Assembly (NCBI RefSeq): GCF_000002235.5
Contig: NW_022145613.1
Location: 17,112,883 to 17,176,882 of the forward strand
Origin: Strongylocentrotus purpuratus
Lineage: Eukaryota; Echinodermata; Echinoidea; Camarodonta; Strongylocentrotidae
Direction of reading: 5' to 3'
Length of the DNA: 64,000 nucleotides
A program made the translations under genes and the position numbers. How positions within the stretch are numbered: position 1 is the stretch's first letter; each line of letters begins with the position of its first letter. Under the pieces are notes generated by a model that was not told the DNA's origin, searched no databases, and saw only the letters and a list, made by a program, of their open reading frames with translations. Below, one piece after another: positions 55,670-64,000 of the stretch.

Positions 55670-57521
55670 GAATAAACACTGTCTTCTATACAAACATTTC
55701 AAGGCTCTGACTCGCAGGCCCAGGTTTAAAACCAGCTGGCTGATCTTACTTTCACATTCTTACTGTCCGAACCTTGAGAGTCTTCTCATTCTATTGTATC
55801 CCAAGTTGGCCACTCAGTATTCAAATTTGCATTTCTTTTCTTATTTAAAATCGTTATATATCAATTTGAAATCCAACTACCACATAAGTCTGTGAATATT
55901 GATGTGCATCCCCTCTTTCTTTTCTCTTCTTTTTTTCTGTCTTTTCCCCCTTTTTACCAATATTTTGTTCCTCCATATTTGTATTATTATGTATCCTTTG
56001 AGGGTAGTCATACTATCAAGCTTTGCTTATTTTGTCAACCCTCCTGTTTGATGTTCTCGATTAGTTACACCCAGCCTTAACTTATTCTACATATATTCTT
56101 TTGTCATGTGTAAATTTGCAATATTTGTTTGTTATATATTTGTAAAAATGCAAAAGAAAAAGAAAATCAAACAGAAATAAATAAATCAAATCAAATCAAA
56201 TCAAATCAAAGTTCCGTGTTAATGATCTCGTGACTCAAACTGATTATTAATCTTAGGTGTGAATTTGTGATTTTTTAGGTGTGAACAATGAGTTATTCTT
56301 GGGTGTCTTGATGGCTTCACAGTTACCATTTAAGTTCCGTGGTGATAATCCCGTGACTGTTGGCATATTTCTATTTGCACCAGTTGATAACTGAATGTTA
56401 GCATATTTTCATTGCACCAGTTGACACCAATTCTAGTTGGAAGTTTTACCAAATGGTTCTAATGACTCATTTAGCCCATTTCAATTTCCAGGGTTAACTG
56501 GTTCATCAACTGGACCAGTTGCAAGTAGCTTTTTCTTCTAGGATGTTTGCACTTTCGACCCCCCCCCCTCACTCCCTCTAATCCCAAACTGCTTTCGGCG
56601 CGTCTGGACGTAATTTATATGGAAGATCAAAAACACGATGTTCAGAAACGGGATGAGAACGTCATTATTTTGGTTCCTTTATTGTGTAATATTTGCGTAA
56701 TTATTGGGTTTAACGCGGGTAACAGTAACATATTTCCTCTTCGACGTAAATTTCACGTGAATGAAGAACATGATTCATCTCAAGTCAGCCTCTTAATATT
56801 CACGTGAATTTCACGCATATATTTTAACTAAAATTATCCGCACTAACGCTTCACGTGTTTCTGTGACGCGATTCTAAAACTTCTAAAGAATGTGATAATT
56901 TCGTTTATGAAGATGTAATTTCATAACTAAACAAAACGGGAGTTTAGGTTTACAAACCACGGTTTCCTATCACGTTATTATTATGGTCATATTGCAGTGA
57001 CAATAATTGCGTGATTTAGTGTACGTGTGCTTTAAGTGACCTAGTGCAATAAAGTAATAAACGTATTAACACATTTACGTAAATGTCAGGTGTTTGAAGA
57101 ACGTAAATCTCCTCAAGTCGATACCTTGATATTGACGTGATTTTCACGTGATTTTGTTTATTGGGATGCAATCTAGTCTCGAATAGCTCAGACCTCTTTT
57201 CTATGACTGCATACATGGGAAGAGTATTGTCCGTAGCTGGAGATCGCGGTTCATTATATTTCATGCTGTTTTAGCTTGAACAACTTTTATCTGATTACGA
57301 CTAACTAGGTCTTACAAAAACAATAACAACAACAAAGAATATTGTGAGGCATTCATGATAGGAAGTCTTACGTACATAATACGCATGATGTGTAATTTGC
57401 TATTTAAACATTCTAATATTCTATTCCACTTCTTAAGTTTTAAGTTGAGTATAATGTTTTTTTCTGTCGTTCATATATACTCTCCTGCGCATAATATCTT
57501 AACCGCCGATAGAAAGATATA

Positions 57522-57761
57522 ATGTCTGGTGTGACAGACATAACTTTGCACTGCAATATAAATTGTATACCCAACAATGTGATAATATTACCGTTTTTAG
57601 TATCCACTGTATTATCAGGGATTATATCAACTGTAACTTCCTGTAGTGTTGTATTTTGTGGAAAGTTGAGTGTTACCTTCCAAATCCATGGTATAGCATT
57701 ATATAATGTTTATAAATGTTATAAATGTATGAGTAACTTCACTATAATCGTTCATGTTTAG
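57522..57761 (+). other. 79-codon ORF upstream of ARC-B (counterpart of 25630-25869)
   Basis: Same position relative to the cyclase ATG as in copy A; two residues differ (T to I, L to M). Possible upstream ORF or simply open by chance. Confidence 0.25.
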
Positions 57762-57781
57762 GAACGGATCAAAACTTCGAA

Positions 57782-57945
57782 ATGGGCATCTACACGATAT
57801 TCCTCTACTTGTCACCAATACTAGCGGTGAACGTTGCCTATAACAACCCAGGCCAAGGGACCACGCACAACATTACTGACATCTTGATCGGTAGATGCGA
57901 GGAATACCGGAAGTGCCTCCTGGGGGAGCCATGTCTCCCGTCCTA
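57782..57945 (+). CDS. ARC-B exon 1
   Basis: ATG at 57782, donor GTAAGT at 57946. Three base differences from ARC-A exon 1, two of which change residues. Confidence 0.9.
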
Positions 57946-59328
57946 GTAAGTTTAAATTTTCTTCCTAGCCTTTTCTCATCTTTAATTTGTTTTGGTATAG
58001 TAATGTTCATCTCATTTGGAAATTCTTCGTGAAACCATCGGACTAATAAGGTGAAACCTTTCTCTTCGCATCATTTTAGATGTACATGTAGACTACTCTA
58101 GCTCACCTGTTTTCTCTCACCTTTTCCTTTCCACCTTTACTCTGTCTCATCACTCCCATCCATCCCTCCCTCCCCTCCCTCCCCTCCCTCCCCTCTCTCT
58201 CTCTCTCTCTCTCTCCCTCTCTCCCCTCTCTCTCCCCCTTTCTACCCCCTCTCTCTCCCCCTCTTCCTCACCCCCTCTCCACCCCCTCACCCTCTCCCCT
58301 CTCTCTCAACCCCTTTATCCCCCACTCTCTCTCATAGTCGCAATGTCAACTGTCTTGCAGCAGTGGAGTCGTTTTTAGGAGGCATTCGCAATGTGGATCC
58401 ATGTTCTACCCCATACAACGCATATGATGAATTCTTCAAAATGGTCCCGCCCACAACAGTTCGTAACACGGTAAGTTTCGTGCCTAATTAAGAAATACTT
58501 ACCGAAAATGAACAGGGGCAGATCCAGGATTTTGTAAAACAGAAGGCACAATATTCTTAATTCTATTTGATAAACAAATGAAAAAGGTTATCATCAAAGG
58601 GGCATATTCTTAGAGTACTACTAAGTTACTATTACTGCTACTGGGGTATATATGCCACTTGGGTTTCGACAGAGGGGGGGGGGGGGAGCTGATCGGATGT
58701 GCCTTCCCTTTCTCTTGTCCATTTCATTTTATTGTCCTTATTTTCCGTTATTTAGCCCCCACCCCCTTTAAGTGCTGAATTTGGCACGTGCCACTTCCGC
58801 GTCCACCCCAAGATAGCACTTTATAAAAAAAATAATATGATAAACAAAATTATTAAAAACTAACTTATCGTATGCGTTCGTAGCACTCACCTAACAATTG
58901 GCTTTTAAAACTTTATAATTCACTTGATTAGATCAGAATAAATGTGTGCAAGGATTTAGACATGCATAGAACAGGAAACATAAACAAGGCTGTCATTGGA
59001 ACAAAGGAAGGAAGAGTGAATACAAATCTCGAATCTGTGGCTAGGAGAATTAAATGATCTACATGTACATGTACATACCACATGTCCCATATTCAAACAC
59101 AGAGTCAACAAGGAACTGTGTAATTTAGTTGTCCCACTTTTATAATTCGATCTATCCATGTATTAGGCCTACTTGCTTGGAAAGAAGTGATATATATCTC
59201 TGTTATTAAATATGTGTGATCAGGCGCGTACGCAGGGGGGGGGGGGGTGTTTGAGGGGTTAACCCCCCCCTTTGGTATTTTTATGTGTATAAACCCCCCC
59301 CCCCCCCCCCCCCCCCTAAAAAAAAAAA

Positions 59329-59377
<49 letters not shown>

Positions 59378-62300
59378 ATAAAAAAATAATAAAAAAATAA
59401 AAATTATTCCCGTGGCTGACCTAAAAAAGTGTCCTCTTACCCCCCCCCCCCCGCTTAGCGGCTGGCTTAGTCGATGCGAAATTTTCGGCCCGATTTAAAA
59501 ATGTTAACCCCCCCCCCCCCCCTTGAAAAAATCTTGCGTACGCGCCTGTGTGTGATGGTAGAGAGTACAATAGTAAAAGTCTGTTCATTAATTTCAAATT
59601 AAAACTACAATATTACATAGCAAATAAACAAAGTTTTTTATTGACGAAACGCAAAAAAATTGTTCAAGAAATGTTAAGGTTATAATTATTTATTCAATAA
59701 CTTGTGTCTGTTTTTATTATGTTAAAATGTAAGTTGATGTAAATATATATGAAATGTGAAATATGTGAAATAAAACACCTCGGTAAGAGGACAAGATAAA
59801 ACAAATCTCTGTAATCAAATTTCATGTTTTTCCTTCTTTCTTGTGATGAGATAATCTACTCCCCTGAAAGCAAGATATAGAATGCAAAATGATATTCTAC
59901 TTCACATGTTATGAAGTCGGATCAAGAACACAAATAAATACGAAGAAAACGAAAAAAATAGTGAAATTGTATGTACAAAAGGCATGGAGAGTTGTCCACA
60001 GATGATGTCATCAATTTGAATACCGCCCTCTAGTGACTAGTCATTTCAACAAGCTCTAACAACTAGGCGTTGTGGCGTGCGCCTGTAATCCAGCTAAAAA
60101 GCGGAAGTTACAAACTGATTCAGCCGAGGACGCAGGTTCGAAACTGAGTCACGTCTTTCGGATGGTGACGTTTAAAGGTCGGTCCCAGACGTAAATAATC
60201 ATATCTGATTGATACACGTCTGTAAAAACCCAATACACACACACACACACACACACACACTCTAACTTCCTTATTCCTTGCCCGATTTTGTTCAAATTTT
60301 CACTGATTTTATTCAAATCTTTTAAACTTTACAATAAAAGTAACTTAGTATGAAGGTTTTGGTTCCCTTTAAACTTAAATGATAGTAGATGATGTTGTTT
60401 GAAGAGGCACTTATCATTTATATCCTTATAGTTCAGAAAACATTCGATATGTTACTGAAGGCCATTGTATTCCTCTCAACGCTGTTCCAATTATCATCAA
60501 ATTTCATGCAAGTACTGCACTATATATAATCATCGAACTATGTTTTCTATACTTTTCTATACAGACGATGTTTTGGTCAGGTGTTAAGGGCACCAACGTA
60601 CCACAGGACATTGCTCAGGTCACCCCTTACTTCAACGTGATAGGGGAGACCTTCCCGGGTTACATGGCCGGTAACCTATCCTGGTGTGGCGCTACGGACG
60701 GTAATGACACAGGACTCGGACTCAACTTCACTGTCTGTCCTAAAGGGAAAGGTGCAACATGTCCCAATAATACCAAGGCGATATTCTGGGCTAAGGCATC
60801 CAATATGGTGAGTCTTCGCCGCGCTTTATGGGGGCACAACCGGCCCCTGCTCCCTTTTAAATCCCTAAAGGGTCCAAATTCCAAGACGGCCTTCCGGAAC
60901 AGCGCCTCGAAGATGTTGAGTCTGGGCACTCGGGACTTATATTGGGCACAACCGGCCCTAGCCCCCTCATTAAATCATAAAGTGTCCCAATAATTCCAAG
61001 ACAGCCTCCTGGAACAGCGCCTCGAAGATGTTGAGTCTGGGCACTCGGGACTTATATCGGGCACAACCGACCCTTGCTCTTTTTTAAACGCTATAGTGTA
61101 TGTCTACAGCTGTGCTTTGTGCACGCTGTCAGCTTTATTTAATTCAATTTAATTCAATTCAATTCAAAATTAATAACAGATAAAAAATAATCAACAATTT
61201 CTTGAGTAACCTTGAGATACAACATCCAGATGCAACAATTATATAATCAGATTATTTCCTTCACAAAGTGTTAGAGCCTAATGTACATGCGTACAATTGG
61301 ACTTTTACAAATTACATAACTGATTATCAATCAGTTATGATTACATAATACGCCTTGACGTAACTCGGTTTCGAACCGGGATCCGTCAGAGCATGGACCT
61401 ATTACGGATGGACATTCGACGAGATTCTTTCTTTGATCCAATGATAGTCACCGCCTTCTGATTACGTGCATCTTATTGAGAACATTCAGCTGTTTTAACA
61501 ATAACGACTGCGTAAGGAGCAGTTTCTCTCTCTTGGGTATTGTTTGGATTGTGTGCTCTGTAAGAGTGTGTCTTATGCCTCGGTCACAAATGCCATTACG
61601 AACTGCTACGAACGCCGTACGAACGATTTTCAGACAATGGAAATTCGGGAAGACAATGGAAAAACAGGGAGATTCGTACGAAATTATCGTTCGTACGAAC
61701 CTTTGTGACCGTAGCATTCAATAAAAACATCCCCAATGGGGAGCAGCAAAGTTGAAAAGCAGACGATTTTGGTGAGATATGAAATGTATTATTACTGATT
61801 CGCACATTTTCGCACACACCCATGACATTATAAAACATTTAGAAGGCCATGATTATAAGCCCTGTGCGTTGTAACTTTGGAATATTATGAGGAAATTGTG
61901 GGAAAAGGGAATTTAAATCACAACCAATCCAAATATAATCTCTATTTGGTAATACCAACATGTTTTTCAAAATAAAATACAGAACACGGAACAACAATTT
62001 CCGATTAAAGACCAGAACTGCACATCGATTTTCTATTATTTAAGCGATTTACCATCTTGTGCGCATGTAGATTAACATGTGTAAAATCACTATCTTGATT
62101 CTGTCCCGGCTTGTTGGCGGTGACGCTCATGAGATCAAAGTGAAGACAATTATACGAATGTTATTGAGACGACATTGACGTAAACAATCACAATGAATTC
62201 GTTAACTAAACGACAAATGTTCATCCGTATTAGGTCCATGGTCAGAGGCAGAGTGTACCAGGTGCGGGTCTAGGGGGGCCCGGCCCCCTCCCCCGATGGC

Positions 62301-63868
62301 CCCCCAAAATAGGTTTTAAAAAGATGGTAACGTTAATTTAACTTCTACCTTTTTTTTGTCCCCTCCCTCGCCGCCGGCTGGATCTGCCCCTGGAGTGTAC
62401 AGTGCGCATACAAAAAAGTGTACCCAACTTTGATAGCTCCTAATTAAATAAGTCATAACTAATATAACTTTGAAATCTATTTTATGATGAAAAGTAACCT
62501 GTTTTCTGTCCAATGATACCATATTCATGATAATTCTGCCACGGGTGACTGAGCACCAGGGTCTTTTAAAAGTTTTGCAAAATTACCTTGTACCAAGTTA
62601 GGGTTGATGGAGTGAATGTGCCAATACATAAGACTTCTATAAGGCGCCAAATCCACTGATATTAAATCCTTTTAAAAGTTACATGATACCTCGTACTTAT
62701 AAAGTGCTTCATTGTTTAAAACGATGCAATTAATGTATCTAGGCTTTGACCGAACCTTGTTTCAACCCATATGATAACCCATTTTTTTTTAACAACCTAC
62801 TAACCTCTTGTCTCATGATATCTAAGTTCTCTCTGCTCACTTATCCGCTGCGCCATTTAGAAGCCTTCTCCCTCAAGTTTTGAAATCTGCACACAGTACA
62901 ATGACCTCTTAAACCTGAACATGAAACCTATACCAGAAATAGGGTATTGAAATTGCCCTTGATATGATTACTAGAAAGTCTTTGCGATCGTGTATTTAGA
63001 CCTGTTACCACAAACTACATTGACGTTTGCACCCGAGCGGGTCCACATGATAGAGACAAGCCATTTTCGTATGAAAAAATACTTTGCGTAACGACTTGCA
63101 CATCGTACTGGAGTTCGAACCCATGATCTCCTCATCTCCAGACTATTTTTTCTGAACACTCGTCTACGACGTTCAGATATACTTGATATAATTGTGTTCC
63201 AGTTTTGATTGATTATAATGGCGGATTTAATGTTCCTGTTTCTCATATAAACATTTCTAAATTGGTATAAGTGGCAAACAATCTAATAAAGTATCAGTTT
63301 TGTATTATGCTCTTATATTAGCATTTATATAAAGTGTTAAAAATGTTAGAGAAGAATACAGGTTAATGTTTGTAATATGGAACACAATGAGAAAACATGA
63401 CAAGTTACAACAGTCGGGAAAGAGTAAGAACCATGAGGAATCGAAATGCCCAAAGTCCTTTTCTGACCCAATACTACAGTTCCATATATTTTTGCTGTAG
63501 AAATTGAATGAGACCTTGGTATGAATATATTCGTAACCCACTGGTATAGCCGTACACTGAAATAATTATAATTCACCCATTGAGGCTGATAATAACGTGC
63601 GCTTTAATTCTAGAGTTCACGGGAAGTGATTTTGGACTATTCAGTCATCGAGGTATGCCATAGTGCATTGTTGGACTCTAACTCGCATAGCGTGATTTGA
63701 TTATGAATACAATCATTGTATTTGAATAAATACAATTATTATGCATATATAATGTAAACGCTCTGATGATAATGTTTTTTTCCTGGTACAGTTCGCAACG
63801 CAAGCTGTTGATGACGTCTATGTTGTTCTGAATGCGCAAAAACCTGGCGGGGCTTTCAGCAAATATAG
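57782..63868 (+). CDS. ADP-ribosyl cyclase ARC-B, exons 1-4 (gene runs off the window)
   Basis: Exons 57782-57945, 58338-58470, 60565-60807 and 63792-63868 have the same lengths and phases as ARC-A (164, 133, 243, 77) and are fully open; exons 5-7 with the catalytic Glu lie beyond 64000. The signal peptide and W103/W174 are kept. Changes from ARC-A: T17N and P25Q-type changes in exon 1, two in exon 2 (D81Y, P97R), fourteen in exon 3 (including D126G next to E127, W160G, and the E159K/S162G/E163A cluster), and four residues in exon 4 (L181F, G187D, N204K and a silent Leu change aside). N204K removes the NYS sequon. No break is seen, so it is probably a working paralogue. Confidence 0.9.
58338..58470 (+). 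CDS. ARC-B exon 2
   Basis: Acceptor CTCATAG after a long pyrimidine tract, donor GTAAGT. Four base differences from ARC-A exon 2; two change residues (D81Y, P97R). Confidence 0.9.
59221..59548. mobile_element. 328-bp hAT-like MITE in ARC-B intron 2, copy B only
   Basis: Ends CAGGCGCGTACGCA and TGCGTACGCGCCTG are perfect inverted copies; the 8-bp duplication TGTGTGAT flanks them (59213-59220, 59549-59556). Copy A has the empty site ACGTGTGATGGTAGAG (about 27327). The interior is made of long C, A and T tracts. Confidence 0.9.
60061..60259 (+). repeat. SINE with a 7SL-RNA-like head and (CA)n tail
   Basis: The head (60066-60095) contains GTGGCGTGCGCCTGTAATCC then AGCTA, nearly identical to the Alu-domain core of 7SL RNA. 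A B box GGTTCGAAACTG follows (about 60134). The body includes CTTTCGGATGGTGACGTTTA and GGTCGGTCCC, as in tRNA-SINE bodies, and ends in CAATA then (CA)n. CTCTAAC on both sides (60054-60060, 60260-60266) is a likely target duplication. It lies in ARC-B intron 2. Confidence 0.6.
60565..60807 (+). CDS. ARC-B exon 3 (active-site exon, strongly diverged)
   Basis: Acceptor TTTCTATACAG, donor GTGAGT. The active-site motif reads VIGET where ARC-A has VLDET. I count about 23 base differences in 243, against 7 in 297 for exons 1 and 2 together. Open reading runs on past the donor into the degenerate exon-end copies (KTAFRNSASKM), which shows their shared origin with NTKAIFWAKASNM. Confidence 0.92.
60869..61080 (+). 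repeat. Degenerate tandem copies of the ARC-B exon-3 end
   Basis: Two units carrying AATTCCAAGACGGCCTTCC / AATTCCAAGACAGCCTCCT, CTCGAAGATGTTGAGTC and GGGCACAACCG. As in copy A, the GT donor is changed to TT. Present in both paralogues, so older than the gene duplication. Confidence 0.75.
61140..61460 (-). repeat. SINE with (AATTG)n tail, minus strand (copy B)
   Basis: Counterpart of 33888-34200: B-box-like GGTTCGAAACC at about 61368-61378 and AATTG-type tail at 61139-61165. Shared by both copies. Confidence 0.55.
61575..61717. mobile_element. CGGTCACAAA MITE in copy B
   Basis: Ends ATGCCTCGGTCACAAA and TTTGTGACCGTAGCAT; orthologous to 34460-34601. The upstream sister copy of gene A is missing here. 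Confidence 0.8.
61735..63685. other. ~1.95 kb in ARC-B intron 3 not found in copy A
   Basis: Copy A joins CATCCCCAG directly to AGCGTGATTTGATTATG (about 34612-34638). Here the two parts are 1.95 kb apart. The inserted stretch includes a worn hAT-like unit (about 62259-62396: CCAGGTGCGGGTCTAG ... GGATCTGCCCCTGG) and a possible B-box SINE remnant on the minus strand (GGTTCGAACTCC, about 63110-63121). No coding region seen. It could be an insertion in B or a deletion in A. Confidence 0.55.
63792..63868 (+). CDS. ARC-B exon 4
   Basis: Acceptor CTGGTACAG, donor GTAAGG. Starts FATQAVDDVYVVLNAQ. Five base differences from ARC-A exon 4. Confidence 0.9.
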
Positions 63869-63919
63869 GTAAGGAAATATCATGTAACTCGTTTACCTCA
63901 ACCCCACAGCGGCGATAAG

Positions 63920-64000
63920 GGACTTTTAGATTTGCACGTCGACATAGTGCACTGCTACGTGTTACGTCACATGTAGCAGTCCACTATGTCGACGTGTAAA
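63920..64000. repeat. Hairpin element after the exon-4 donor of ARC-B (cut by window end)
   Basis: Counterpart of 34852-34943, again 51 bases after the donor. One arm plus most of the other are visible; a T-A-G-T-G-C change breaks one pair (GTGCAC where A has GTGGAC). Confidence 0.7.

Larger units (their letters stand above)
51400..56208 (+). mobile_element. 5'-truncated LINE inserted in the monomer array, itself carrying a foldback transposon
   Basis: The 6-bp direct repeat AAGTTC flanks it (51394-51399 and 56209-56214). It starts inside the RT and ends with a tail of repeated AAATC. Its 3' UTR resumes after the TU-like element at 55678. The (AATCA)n tail matches that of the LINE at 44938-47278, so both probably belong to one family. 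Confidence 0.85.
47283..64000 (+). other. Segmental duplication, copy B (ARC-B and upstream), cut by window end
   Basis: Block order follows copy A: 47283 with 20683, 48045 with 21370, 49932 with 21980, 50812 with 22874, 56345 with 23685, 57782 with 25890, 60400 with 32738, 63680 with 34625. Copy-B-only sequence: the TTAA element at 48208, extra CT-rich DNA near 49000, the stretch 49256-49920, the LINE plus TU-like element (51400-56208), the hAT MITE at 59221, the SINE region at 59821-60395, and 61735-63685. Confidence 0.9.

Overview
This is animal genomic DNA: long introns with GT-AG exons, SINEs, non-LTR retrotransposons, foldback and hAT-like elements, long microsatellites and homopolymer runs, and no operons. 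The best guess is a sea urchin or close relative (echinoderm). Two things point there: ADP-ribosyl cyclase genes of the CD38/BST1 family, and a foldback transposon whose inverted ends are 15-bp tandem repeats, the architecture described for sea-urchin TU elements. The species cannot be fixed from sequence alone.

1-13 kb: the 3' part of a plus-strand gene for a CAP-Gly protein. Ten exons with matching splice phases give about 460 residues: a short coiled coil, Ser/Pro-rich linkers, a second helical stretch, a CAP-Gly domain split over two exons, and a basic, Gly-rich tail. Its introns hold SINEs, foldback MITEs and an antisense LINE remnant. 13-20.6 kb: no gene seen, but a dense set of short inverted-repeat elements.

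20.7-40 kb: copy A of a segmental duplication. It holds a complete seven-exon ADP-ribosyl cyclase gene (ARC-A, 324 aa), preceded by an array of alternating ~134-bp monomers. The introns carry an antisense LINE, a 1.8-kb hAT-like element, nested hAT MITEs, a SINE, a mobile ~145-bp MITE, hairpin elements just after two splice donors, and two degenerate tandem copies of the exon-3 end.

40-47.3 kb: two decayed plus-strand LINEs. 47.3-64 kb: copy B of the duplication. Its monomer array is broken by a 5'-truncated LINE that itself carries the TU-like transposon. ARC-B follows; exons 1-4 are visible and the rest lies beyond the window.

The two copies serve as each other's empty-site control, so many insertions can be read as clean presence/absence with target duplications. 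The most interesting points are: (i) the active-site exon of the two cyclases differs far more than neighbouring exons and introns, including the residue known to set cyclase versus hydrolase output; (ii) a SINE in ARC-B intron 2 whose 5' end resembles the Alu domain of 7SL RNA; (iii) the TU-like element; (iv) tandem duplication of an exon end with its splice donor; (v) the two-monomer array upstream of both cyclases. All exon calls come from reading the sequence; none is backed by transcript data.
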